DNA of 64,000 bases, taken from positions 868,501 through 932,500 of the forward strand of contig NZ_JAVQLW010000001.1 of the NCBI RefSeq assembly GCF_031822435.1, read 5' to 3'. Source of the DNA: Paracoccus sp. MBLB3053. GTDB taxonomy: Bacteria > Pseudomonadota > Alphaproteobacteria > Rhodobacterales > Rhodobacteraceae. This document shows positions 36,573 to 44,803 of this stretch, piece after piece. The notes under the pieces were generated by a model. The model saw nothing but the letters and a program-made list of their open reading frames with translations, was not told where the DNA came from and searched no databases. The position numbers and the translations under genes were made by a program. The number at the start of each line of letters is the position of its first letter. Position 1 is the stretch's first letter.

Positions 36573-36652
36573 TTCCCTACGCCGGCATGACCCGGATCAG
36601 GTTCGATGGGTCGATGCCTGGCACCTCTCAGCCCCGTTGCGGGACTCCCCAA
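36573..36652 (-). promoter_or_regulatory. TPP riboswitch (THI element) upstream of thiD
   Basis: On the minus strand the conserved TPP aptamer is clear. GGGGAGTCC starts at 36650, GGCTGAGAGG follows (pyrimidine-binding helix), then ACCTGATC at 36602-36595 and GGGTCATGCCGGCGTAGGGA to 36574. Paired stems GGGG/CCCC and GACCC/GGGTC are intact. TPP binding should repress the thi operon, probably at translation or through the G+C-rich hairpin at 36543-36557; the mechanism is inferred. Confidence 0.96.
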
Positions 36653-36706
36653 GTGTAGAATTTCGATATGACAGACTAGGGCCGAAGGGGTCGGCCCGCA
36701 AGGGCC

Positions 36707-37702
36707 TTACGGATAGTAGCTGCGGAACCACTCGACATAGGCTTCGACGCCGTCCCCGATCGCCGTCTGCGGGGCGTAACCGGTCAGCTGGCGCAGCAAG
36801 GTGGTGTCGGCCCAGGTTGCCGGAACGTCGCCCGGCTGCATGGGCATGAAATGTCGGATCGCCGTCTTGCCGGTGGCGGCCTCGATTGCGGCAATGAAGT
36901 CCAGAAGTTCGACCGGTGCGCCATTGCCGATATTGACCACGCGGAATGGGGCGACGGGCGACAGGCTGTCTTCGGCGCCGACCGGGGTGGCACCGGGGAT
37001 GGCGTCCATGAGCAGCCGGATCGCCCGGACAAGGTCGGTCACATAGGTAAAATCGCGCCGCATGTCGCCGTGGTTGAAGACCTTGATCGGCCTTCCTTCC
37101 AGAATCGCACTGGTGAACAGCCACGGCGCCATGTCGGGTCGCCCCCATGGGCCATAGACGGTGAAAAACCGGAACATCGTCACCGGCAGGCCGAACAGAT
37201 GGGCGTAGCTATGCGCCATTGCCTCGGTCGACTTCTTGCTGGCGGCGTAGAAGGACATCTGGCTGTCGACCTTGTCACCCTCGCGGTAGGGCATCTGCGT
37301 ATTCGCGCCATAGACCGAACTGGTCGAGGCCAGCAGCAGATGTCTTGGGGGGTGGGCCCGGGCCGCCTCCAGCAGTTCGAACGTCCCGATGATGTTCGAT
37401 TGCAGATAGGCGCGCGGATTGTCGATCGAGTTGCGCACGCCCGCCTGGGCGGCAAGATGCACGATCATGTCCGGCTTGTGCTGTTCGAACAGCGACGCGA
37501 GCAAGCCGGGCTCTTCGACGCGAGCCCTGATCGTCACAAAGCGCGGCGAGCGGAGAAGCAGATTTTCGCGCGCCTGCTTCAGGGCTGGATCGTAATAGGC
37601 GTCATGGGCGTCAAGCCCGATGACCTCAACGCCCTCGGCCAACAGCCGCTCGCACAGATGATATCCGATGAAACCGGCGGAGCCGGTGACCAGAGCCCGC
37701 AT
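36707..37702 (-). CDS. NAD-dependent sugar-nucleotide epimerase (UDP-glucuronate 4-epimerase-like)
   Basis: This is a short-chain dehydrogenase of the extended family: ALVTGSAGFIGYHLCERLLAEGVEVIGLD binds NAD, VHLAAQAGVRNSIDNPRAYLQSNIIGTFELLEAAR is family-typical, and YAASKKSTEAMAHSYAHLFGLPVTMFRFFTVYGPWGRPDMA holds the YxxxK pair. This last block closely matches UDP-glucuronate 4-epimerases. The length is 331 residues. The ATG at 37702 overlaps the stop of ugd (TGATG), fitting a path UDP-glucose, UDP-glucuronate, UDP-galacturonate. Whether the product feeds capsule or lipopolysaccharide is unknown. Confidence 0.88.
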   Translation of the reverse strand: MRALVTGSAGFIGYHLCERLLAEGVEVIGLDAHDAYYDPALKQARENLLLRSPRFVTIRARVEEPGLLASLFEQHKPDMIVHLAAQAGVRNSIDNPRAYLQSNIIGTFELLEAARAHPPRHLLLASTSSVYGANTQMPYREGDKVDSQMSFYAASKKSTEAMAHSYAHLFGLPVTMFRFFTVYGPWGRPDMAPWLFTSAILEGRPIKVFNHGDMRRDFTYVTDLVRAIRLLMDAIPGATPVGAEDSLSPVAPFRVVNIGNGAPVELLDFIAAIEAATGKTAIRHFMPMQPGDVPATWADTTLLRQLTGYAPQTAIGDGVEAYVEWFRSYYP

Positions 37703-38868
37703 CAATCCACCCCGTAGAGGTCTCGGGTGTAAAGCTTGTCACCGACATCCGAGAGTTCCGGCGTCAGGCGATTTGCGATGATCAGGTCGGATTGCTGCTT
37801 GAATTGGGCAAGATCGTTGATGACGGGGCTGTGGAAGAAATGCGGCTCATCCAGAACGGGCTCATAGACGATGCAAGGGATGCCCTTTGCCTTGATCCGC
37901 TTCATGATGCCCTGGATCGAGCTGTCGCGGAAATTGTCCGATCCGGCCTTCATCACCAGCCGATAGACGCCCACCAGTTTCGGTTTGCGGGCAATGATCT
38001 GGTCGGCAATGAAGTCCTTGCGGGTGCGGTTTGATTCCACCACCGCCGCGATCAATTGCTGCGGCACCTGGTCATAGTTCGCCAGAAGCTGCTTGGTGTC
38101 CTTTGGAAGGCAATAGCCGCCATAACCGAAGCTGGGATTGTTGTAATGGTTGCCGATGCGCGGATCCAACCCGACGCCTTCGATGATCTCGCGCGTGTTC
38201 AGGCCGCGCGAAATCGAATAGCTGTCGAGTTCGTTGAAATAGGCCACCCGCAGGGCAAGATAGGTGTTCGAGAAAAGCTTGATCGCCTCGGCCTCGACCG
38301 CGCCGGTGAACTGCACGGGCATGTCCTTGCGGATCGCGCCCTGGACCAGCAACTCGGCCAGTTCATGCGCCTCGGGGCTATGGGCGCCCACAACGATGCG
38401 CGACGGGTGCAGGTTGTCGTATAGCGCGCGGCCTTCGCGCAGGAATTCGGGTGAAAAGATGATCCCGTCGAAACCCGTGCGTTCGCGCATCTCGGTCGCG
38501 AAACCGACCGGGACGGTGGATTTCACGACGATGGTGGCTTCGGGGGCGTGTTCGCGCGCAAGCGCAATGACCTGCTCGACGCTCGACGTGTCGAAATGAT
38601 GGGTGCGCGTATCGTAATTCGTGGGCGTCGCGATGATGACAAATCGCGCACCTTCCAGCGCCTCGGCCGCGTCCGTGGTCGCCCTGAGGTCGAGCGGCTT
38701 CGTCGCCAGCCAGTCGGAGATTTCCGCGTCTTCGATGGGGGATCGCCGGGCGTTGACCTGGTCGACACGACCCCGGTTGATATCCAGCGCCATGACGCTG
38801 TTGTGCTGGGACAGAAGCACGGCGATCGACATGCCGACGTAACCCAGACCCGCTACGGTGATTTTCAT
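37702..38868 (-). CDS. ugd: UDP-glucose 6-dehydrogenase
   Basis: Ugd oxidises UDP-glucose to UDP-glucuronate in two NAD-dependent steps. The 388-residue protein has the Rossmann start [50 protein letters not shown], and the catalytic Cys253 in [15 protein letters not shown]. The length and cysteine position equal those of E. coli Ugd. I place the start at the ATG at 38868; a longer frame to 39012 runs into the divergent promoter region. Confidence 0.95.
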   Translation of the reverse strand: MKITVAGLGYVGMSIAVLLSQHNSVMALDINRGRVDQVNARRSPIEDAEISDWLATKPLDLRATTDAAEALEGARFVIIATPTNYDTRTHHFDTSSVEQVIALAREHAPEATIVVKSTVPVGFATEMRERTGFDGIIFSPEFLREGRALYDNLHPSRIVVGAHSPEAHELAELLVQGAIRKDMPVQFTGAVEAEAIKLFSNTYLALRVAYFNELDSYSISRGLNTREIIEGVGLDPRIGNHYNNPSFGYGGYCLPKDTKQLLANYDQVPQQLIAAVVESNRTRKDFIADQIIARKPKLVGVYRLVMKAGSDNFRDSSIQGIMKRIKAKGIPCIVYEPVLDEPHFFHSPVINDLAQFKQQSDLIIANRLTPELSDVGDKLYTRDLYGVD

Positions 38869-38957
38869 TCGCGGCTTCCGCACAATTGTTTCGGCCAGAC
38901 CTAACACAGCAGGCTCGGAGGCTGAAGAAGGCAGTTTGCGCGCCATGACCTTGCAGC

Positions 38958-38967
38958 TGGTATACCA
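38958..38967. promoter_or_regulatory. Possible GntR-family operator (TGGTATACCA)
   Basis: A perfect 10-bp palindrome lies in the 143-base divergent region, 45 bases before the dehydrogenase ATG. It resembles sites of FadR-type GntR regulators such as UxuR/ExuR (TTGGTATACCAA). Sugar-acid control of the dehydrogenase gene is plausible, but no regulator gene is adjacent. Confidence 0.45.
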
Positions 38968-39011
38968 AGATGCCAAATAGAAGCCGACCTTAAGGAGAGA
39001 GGACCTCCCCA

Positions 39012-40526
39012 ATGACCTTCACCCCTCATGGCAAACATCTGATCGCTGGCGAATGGGTCGCGACCGAGCAGAGCTTCCAGTCCGAACCGGCGACCGGCCC
39101 GGCGCATTCGTTCAGCGTCGGCACGGTCGAGCTGGTGAACCGGGCCTGCGAAGCGGCCGAGGATGCGTTCTGGAGCTATGGCTATTCCTCGCGCGAAGAG
39201 CGTGCGGCCTTCCTTGACGCCATCGCCGACGAGATCGAGGCCCGCGCCGAGGCCATCACCCAGATCGGCAGCCAGGAAACCGGCCTGCCGGAAGCCCGCC
39301 TGCAAGGCGAGCGCGGCCGCACCACCGGCCAGCTGCGTCTCTTTGCCGAGCATATCCGCAAGGGCGAATATCTTGACCGCCGCTTCGACGCCGCCCTGCC
39401 GGATCGCAAGCCGGCACCGCGTCCCGAGATTCGCCTGGTCGAGCGTCCGATCGGCCCGGTCGCGGTGTTCGGCGCCTCGAACTTCCCGCTGGCCTTCTCG
39501 ACCGCTGGCGGCGACACCGCCGCCGCGCTGGCCGCAGGCTGCCCGGTCGTCGTGAAGGGCCACTCGGCCCATCCCGGCACCGGCGAGATCGTCGCCGAGT
39601 CCGTCGCCGCCGCGATCGCGAAATGCGGCGTCCATCCCGGCGTCTTCAGCCTGATCCAGGGCGGCCGCCGCGATGTCGGCACCGCGCTCGTCCAGCATCC
39701 GCGCATCAAGGCCGTGGGCTTCACCGGCAGCCTTGCCGGTGGCCGCGCGCTGTTCGACCTTTGCGCGCAGCGCCCCGAGCCGATCCCCTTCTTCGGCGAG
39801 CTGGGCTCGGTCAACCCGATGTTCCTGCTGCCCGAGGCCATGTCCGCCCGGGCCGATGAGCTGGGCGCAGGCTGGGCCGGGTCGCTGACCATGGGCGCGG
39901 GCCAGTTCTGCACCAATCCGGGCATTTCCGTGGTGATCGACGGGCCGGATGCCGACCGCTACACCGCCGCCGCCAGGGCCGGGCTGGAAAAAGTCGGCCC
40001 GCAGACCATGCTGACCGACGGCATCGCGAAAGCCTATCGCGATGGCAAGGAGCGTTTTGAGACCCGCAACTCGGTCACCCCGGTCTATGCGACCGACTCG
40101 GCCGACCGCCAGGCCAACCCGAACCTCTACGAGACCACCGCCGAGGCCTATCTGCAGGACCACGCGCTGGGTGAAGAGGTCTTCGGCCCGCTCGGCCTGA
40201 TCGTCCGCGTGAAATCCGTCGACGAGATGGTGACGCTGGCCAAGGGCTTCGAGGGCCAGCTGACCGCGACGCTGCACATGGACGAAGGCGACCTGGCCGA
40301 TGCCCAGAAGCTGCGCCCGATCCTTGAACGCAAGGCCGGCCGCGTGCTGGTCAACGGCTTCCCGACCGGCGTCGAGGTGGTCGATTCCATGGTCCATGGC
40401 GGACCTTACCCGGCCTCGACCAATTTCGGCGCAACCTCGGTCGGAACCCTCTCCATCCGCCGCTTCCTGCGCCCCGTCAGCTACCAGAACTTCCCGGAAG
40501 AACTGCTGCCGGAAGACCTGCGCTGA
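39012..40526 (+). CDS. Aldehyde dehydrogenase (NADP+), 2,5-dioxovalerate dehydrogenase type
   Basis: This 504-residue ALDH has catalytic Cys300 ([10 protein letters not shown]) and Glu263 ([10 protein letters not shown]), with the substrate and cofactor block [44 protein letters not shown]. The Gly-His-Ser-Ala-His element marks the alpha-ketoglutarate-semialdehyde (2,5-dioxovalerate) dehydrogenase group. These enzymes complete oxidative glucarate, galacturonate or hydroxyproline catabolism. A strong AGGAGAG precedes the ATG, and a terminator follows. No other genes of such a pathway are near, so the exact pathway is open. Confidence 0.87.
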   Translation: MTFTPHGKHLIAGEWVATEQSFQSEPATGPAHSFSVGTVELVNRACEAAEDAFWSYGYSSREERAAFLDAIADEIEARAEAITQIGSQETGLPEARLQGERGRTTGQLRLFAEHIRKGEYLDRRFDAALPDRKPAPRPEIRLVERPIGPVAVFGASNFPLAFSTAGGDTAAALAAGCPVVVKGHSAHPGTGEIVAESVAAAIAKCGVHPGVFSLIQGGRRDVGTALVQHPRIKAVGFTGSLAGGRALFDLCAQRPEPIPFFGELGSVNPMFLLPEAMSARADELGAGWAGSLTMGAGQFCTNPGISVVIDGPDADRYTAAARAGLEKVGPQTMLTDGIAKAYRDGKERFETRNSVTPVYATDSADRQANPNLYETTAEAYLQDHALGEEVFGPLGLIVRVKSVDEMVTLAKGFEGQLTATLHMDEGDLADAQKLRPILERKAGRVLVNGFPTGVEVVDSMVHGGPYPASTNFGATSVGTLSIRRFLRPVSYQNFPEELLPEDLR

Positions 40527-40574
40527 GATCGGACCGTGACTGGTCGCGGCATGATGCGGCGACCCTGAAACAAG

Positions 40575-40603
40575 AGCCGCGACCCAGCAGGGTCGCGGCT
40601 TTC
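40575..40603 (+). terminator. Rho-independent terminator after aldehyde dehydrogenase
   Basis: An 11-bp perfect stem (40575-40585 with 40590-40600), AGCA loop and following TTTCCTCT lie 49 bases after the stop. It should end the dehydrogenase transcript before the HAD gene. Confidence 0.85.
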
Positions 40604-40692
40604 CTCTGCCTCGTATCCCGGGGACTTGACCCCCATCAGGGCCTGCCCCACGATCGCGGCCGATTTGGTCGAGACCCTGGCGGAGAACGGGA

Positions 40693-41307
40693 ATGGACGC
40701 GAAGAAGAACATTATTTTCGATCTGGGCGCGGTGCTGATCGAATGGGACCCTGCGCTTGCTTTTGCCGATGTGTTTACGACAAGGGACGCCGCCGAGGCT
40801 TGGCTGCGTGAGATCGATTTCGCGACATGGAACCGGCTCCAGGATGGGGGACGCAGCTTTGCCGATGGGATTGCTGCGGCGCGCGCCCAGCACGGCAACC
40901 GCGCCGATCCGCTTGAGGGGTATCTGGCCGCCTTCCCGGTCACCATCGAAAAGCCAATAGATGGCAGTTGGGACATTCTCGAGAAGCTGGCCTCGACCGG
41001 CATGCCGCTTTTTGCGATCACCAACTGGTCCGCAGAGACCTGGCCTGCGGCGCTCGAGCTTTATCCAAGGCTTTCGACCGTGTTTCGCGACATTGTCGTG
41101 TCCGGAGAGGTAGCGCGCCTGAAGCCTGAGCCGGAAATCTACCGGCTGCTGATGGAACGCAACAACCTGGTGGCCGAGGACTGCATCTTTATCGACGACA
41201 GCGCCGCCAATGTGGCTGGGGCAAGGGCGCTTGGGATCGACGCGATTCGCTTCACGGATGCCGATTCCCTTGCCGAAGAACTGTCCAGACGCGGAATTTT
41301 TGCCTGA
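40693..41307 (+). CDS. HAD-superfamily hydrolase, subfamily IA
   Basis: This 204-residue phosphatase-like protein has motif I IIFDLGAVLIEWDP. The second Asp of DxD is replaced by Gly, as in YihX/haloacid-dehalogenase-like members. Motif II is AITNWSAETW, the lysine motif III is ARLKPEPEIYRLL, and motif IV is CIFIDDSAANVAGA. Alpha-D-glucose-1-phosphatase-type YihX relatives share this pattern, but substrate cannot be deduced. The gene stands alone between a terminator and a long 3' region. Confidence 0.88.
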   Translation: MDAKKNIIFDLGAVLIEWDPALAFADVFTTRDAAEAWLREIDFATWNRLQDGGRSFADGIAAARAQHGNRADPLEGYLAAFPVTIEKPIDGSWDILEKLASTGMPLFAITNWSAETWPAALELYPRLSTVFRDIVVSGEVARLKPEPEIYRLLMERNNLVAEDCIFIDDSAANVAGARALGIDAIRFTDADSLAEELSRRGIFA

Positions 41308-41541
41308 AAGCTGGTTTTTTACCCGCCATGGCAGGTTTTTTCACGCGGCAATCACGGGCTCATCACATCTCATGGGGCAATATGAGCTTGTCCGGAGAGG
41401 CAGAGATGCACCAGCGGCAGACAAGGCAACCGGGCAATTGAAGAACCAAAACATTTGATTTTCGCCGGCGGCAGAGCGGCGATGCTGATTTAACGGCTGT
41501 TTTCGAGTATGATGTTTCAATGACCCTTCGCTGCACTGGAA

Positions 41542-41578
41542 GCGCGCCCGCCATCTCCCTGGCGGGCGCGCGGCTTTT
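41542..41578 (+). terminator. Strong plus-strand terminator 235 bases after the HAD gene
   Basis: A 12-bp perfect stem (41542-41553 with 41560-41571), six-base loop and TTTT at 41575-41578 form a good plus-strand terminator. It is just past the convergent aroQ stop. The stretch 41308-41541 before it has no convincing gene and could be a long 3' untranslated region or hold a small RNA. Confidence 0.8.
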
Positions 41579-41596
41579 CAGCTTGGGGCCTGCGTT

Positions 41597-42037
41597 TCAG
41601 CGTGCACCGATCAGCGGAGCGAGATGGCGCAGCGCCATCAGATAGCCGTTGACGCCAAGTCCCGCGATGACGCCCTCGGCCCTGAGGCTGACATAGGAAT
41701 GATGCCGGAAGCTTTCGCGCTTGTGGATGTTCGAGATGTGAACCTCGATCACGGGCGCGTCGAACGTGTTCAGCGCATCGAGAATCGCGACCGAGGTATG
41801 GGTCAGGGCGCCGGGATTGATGATGATCGCATTCGCCTCGTGACGGGCTTCGTGGATCGTGTCGACGACGACGCCTTCGTGATTCGACTGGAAGAACCTG
41901 ATCTCGACGCCCAGGTCGCGGCCAAGCTCGATGCAGGCCTGTTCGACATCGGCCAGCGTCGTGCTGCCATAGATTTCTGGTTGGCGCTGGCCCAGCAGGT
42001 TCAGGTTCGGGCCGTTCAGGACATAGACGGTGGGCAT
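41597..42037 (-). CDS. aroQ: Type II 3-dehydroquinate dehydratase
   Basis: AroQ catalyses the third step of the shikimate pathway. The 146-residue protein has [22 protein letters not shown] at the start (catalytic Tyr region), [36 protein letters not shown] and the lid/His block [22 protein letters not shown]. The ATG at 42037 is chosen from the conserved start; upstream codons to 42112 are not conserved. Confidence 0.96.
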   Translation of the reverse strand: MPTVYVLNGPNLNLLGQRQPEIYGSTTLADVEQACIELGRDLGVEIRFFQSNHEGVVVDTIHEARHEANAIIINPGALTHTSVAILDALNTFDAPVIEVHISNIHKRESFRHHSYVSLRAEGVIAGLGVNGYLMALRHLAPLIGAR

Positions 42038-42118
42038 GGCTTCCTCGTATCGCGGGCGGGGCAGGGCCCGCCGGTTTGCGCCGCAGGATAGTCCGCACCC
42101 GCCATACCGCAAGCGCGT

Positions 42119-42820
42119 TCAGGCGGGCTCGGCCAGGAAGATATAGCCTGCGCCGTAGATCGTCTTGATCAGTTGGGGGTTCTTGGGGTCTTCGCCCAGC
42201 TTCGTGCGCAGGCGCGAGATCCGCACATCCATTGCCCGGTCGAAGCTTTCCCCTGCCGCGCCGCCAAGTGTCTCGAGCATTTGCGCGCGCGAGATGAGGC
42301 GTCTGGGATTGTCCAGAAAAAGACGAAGAACCTCGGCCTCGGCATGGCTGAGGGGGGTTTCCGAGCCCTGGGGCGAGGTCAGCATGTAGCGGTCGAAATC
42401 GGCGGACCAGCCGGCGAAGCTGATCAACTGGCGGCCATTTCCCGGATCACGCTGCGGCTTTCGCAAGCGGGCACGAATGCGGGCCACGACCTCGGCCGGC
42501 TCGAACGGCTTGATGATATAGTCGTCCGCGCCAAGCTCCAGCCCGGTGATCCTGTCCTGCACCTGCGCGCGGCCCGAAATGATGATGATCGCGGCGCCCG
42601 ATTCCCTTGCCAGCCGGTGGACCAGCGCGAGCCCGTCGCGATCCGGCAGGCCAAGGTCGATGAGGCAGGCATCGGGTTGGATCCGCCGCAGCGCCGCCTC
42701 GAACTCGGTGGCGCGGGCAAAGCATTGCGTGCGAAAGCCCGCTTCTTCAAGCGCGGAGGCCAGCAGACGTCGGATTTCCGCCTCATCGTCCAGAATCGCG
42801 ATCAATGGAGCGTCAGTCAT
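42119..42820 (-). CDS. OmpR/PhoB-family response regulator
   Basis: This 233-residue protein has an N-terminal receiver domain (acidic pair D11-D12, phosphoacceptor Asp55 in CLIDLGLPD, and KPF). A C-terminal winged helix follows (LSHAEAEVLRLFLDNPRRLISRAQML...FDRAMDVRISRLRTKLGED). It is downstream of, and overlaps by 8 bases, the hybrid kinase gene, its obvious partner. The divergent acyl-CoA synthetase and Liv-type transporter operon is the nearest candidate target. Confidence 0.93.
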   Translation of the reverse strand: MTDAPLIAILDDEAEIRRLLASALEEAGFRTQCFARATEFEAALRRIQPDACLIDLGLPDRDGLALVHRLARESGAAIIIISGRAQVQDRITGLELGADDYIIKPFEPAEVVARIRARLRKPQRDPGNGRQLISFAGWSADFDRYMLTSPQGSETPLSHAEAEVLRLFLDNPRRLISRAQMLETLGGAAGESFDRAMDVRISRLRTKLGEDPKNPQLIKTIYGAGYIFLAEPA

Positions 42821-44675
42821 CCGTTACCTGCATCATTGCGGCGGCCAGTTCGGCATCATCGAAGGGCTTGGTCAAGACCGGAACTCCGATCTTGGGTCGT
42901 CGTGGGTCTCCGGGCGGTAGCGCCGTCATCAGGACAAGGGGCAGTCCGGGCCCTGCCAGTTCGGTTCCCATTCCGTCGCCCAGCTGCAGGTCGGACAGGA
43001 TCAGGGAAAGACCGGGCAGGTCGGTCAGGTTGCGCGCTTCGGACAAGCTTTCCGCCTCGATCACCGAATGGCCCTGTGCCGTCAGCATCTCGCGGGTCGT
43101 GGCGCGAATATCGGGGTCGTCTTCGACCAGAAGCACCATCTGGGGGCGTTCCGAGCGCCAGGGCAGGCGGATCGTGATCTGCGCACCGCCTGCATTGCCA
43201 AGGCGCAGGGTGCCACCCGCAAGCTTGATCTGGTCATAGACCATCGAAAGTCCGAGCCCGGAGCCCTGACGGCCTTTCGTCGTGAAGAAAGGCTCGGTCG
43301 CACGTTCCAGGGCCTGCGGAGAAAACCCGGGCCCGGTATCCGAGACCATGAGTTCAAGCCAGCGTCCCGCTGACCTGGCGGTGATGCAGATCCGACCCTG
43401 GCCTTTCATCGCGTCCCGCGCATTCAGGATGAGATTGAGAAGCGCATCCTGCAAGGCGCCGGGGTCGAGCATCAGTCGCCTGTCGGGCAAGTCGGCCGTG
43501 ACCTCAAGCCCGACGCCGCTGCCCAGCGTGGGGCGGGTCATCGCGGCGAGGTCGTCGAGTAGGGCCGGCAGATCGACCGGTTTCGGGTGGTAATCACGCT
43601 GCCCGGTCAGGGTCGCAATCCCCTCGAGAAGCGTCACGCCGCGCCGTGCCGCAGCCAAGGTCGCCTGCACATCCTCGGCCTGGCTGGACATGAGATCCGA
43701 GCGCGCCAATCGCGACTGCAGCCCCAGGATGATGGTCAGCAGATTGCCGAAATCATGCGCCATGCCCGAGGTGACCTGGGCCGCGATCGCGCGCTTTGCA
43801 GCATGGGCCAGCGCCTCGCGCGACTGGACTTCGGCCGTGACGTCGGTTGACAGGATATAGGCGCCGCGCCCCGTCTGATCCGGCGTAAGCGCGATGCGGA
43901 TGCGCCGCCCCGAGGGTGGGTGGGTGATTTCGAAGACCTGGGGCTGGCCCGAAATGGCCCGGTCCATATGCGGGCGGATGCGATCGAAGGTGTCGGGCCC
44001 AAGCACCTCGTCCCCGTCACGCCCGATGATCCCGATCTCGGAACCGGGAAAGACAGCGGCGATCTGATTGTTCGAGAAGGTGTAGCGGTAGTCGCGATCC
44101 ATATGCGCGATATGGGCTGGCACCATGGCCGTGACTTGCCGGGTGCGGGCCTCGGATTCGGTCAGGATCCGCTTGGCCTCTTCCAGCGCGGCATTCGTCG
44201 CGGCAAGGGCGCGGTTTGCCGCCGAAAGACGCTCGGCATTCTCCAGAACCAGCTCGGATAGTTCTTCCGAGCGGGCACGCAGCAGTTCCTCTTGCTGCTT
44301 GATCTGGGTGATGTCGGTATAGACCGCGACCCAGCCGCCCTGCGACAAGGGCGCGCCTTCGACCGAGATCCATCGACCGTCGGCGCGCTTTCTCTCCATG
44401 TAATGCGGCTGAAAGGTTCGTGCCTGATCGACCCGTTCGCGAATTGCCGCCTCGGTGTCGACCTGCGGGCCGTATTCGCCGCGACCGACAAGGTAGCGGA
44501 TCGTGTCCTCGAAGCTTGTACCGATCCGCGTCAACTCGTCTGGCAGACCGAACATGGCCTGATAGGGTCGGTTCGATACAGCCAGCCTCAGATCCGCGTC
44601 AAATATCGAGATCGCCTGTTGAATCAGGTTCAATCCCGACCGGGTCAGTTCGGCGTGCCGATCCTGCGGTAACAT
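42813..44675 (-). CDS. Hybrid sensor histidine kinase with PAS domains and C-terminal receiver
   Basis: This 620-residue cytoplasmic-looking protein shows no membrane helix. The N-terminal PAS-like domain (LNLIQQAISIFDADLRLAVSNRPYQAMFGLP) is followed by a coiled segment (about residues 140-180), a second PAS domain (TAMVPAHIAHMDRDYRYTFSNN), an H-box with His307 (SGMAHDFGNLLTIIL), an ATPase domain (LNLILNARDAM, DTGPGF, GSGLGLSMVYD), and a receiver with Asp562 (LSLILSDLQ). The ATG at 44675 has GGGAGG; the frame to 44852 is non-coding. It diverges from the synthetase operon. Confidence 0.92.
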   Translation of the reverse strand: MLPQDRHAELTRSGLNLIQQAISIFDADLRLAVSNRPYQAMFGLPDELTRIGTSFEDTIRYLVGRGEYGPQVDTEAAIRERVDQARTFQPHYMERKRADGRWISVEGAPLSQGGWVAVYTDITQIKQQEELLRARSEELSELVLENAERLSAANRALAATNAALEEAKRILTESEARTRQVTAMVPAHIAHMDRDYRYTFSNNQIAAVFPGSEIGIIGRDGDEVLGPDTFDRIRPHMDRAISGQPQVFEITHPPSGRRIRIALTPDQTGRGAYILSTDVTAEVQSREALAHAAKRAIAAQVTSGMAHDFGNLLTIILGLQSRLARSDLMSSQAEDVQATLAAARRGVTLLEGIATLTGQRDYHPKPVDLPALLDDLAAMTRPTLGSGVGLEVTADLPDRRLMLDPGALQDALLNLILNARDAMKGQGRICITARSAGRWLELMVSDTGPGFSPQALERATEPFFTTKGRQGSGLGLSMVYDQIKLAGGTLRLGNAGGAQITIRLPWRSERPQMVLLVEDDPDIRATTREMLTAQGHSVIEAESLSEARNLTDLPGLSLILSDLQLGDGMGTELAGPGLPLVLMTALPPGDPRRPKIGVPVLTKPFDDAELAAAMMQVTDD

Positions 44676-44803
44676 GATCCTCCCTCGGGAATTGCCTCGC
44701 TCCTGTAACAATTCGTAGGATTCCCGAAAAATTGGCGCAAGGATTGCCATCGTAATCTGATCACGTCCGATGGGAGGGGAGCCCGGAGGACAAGGGAGGA
44801 ACC

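Noticed and set aside
38901..41024. 707-codon open frame on the minus strand across the aldehyde dehydrogenase gene
   Set aside because: It mirrors the plus-strand coding sequence, which has intact catalytic residues. The translation has no recognisable domain.
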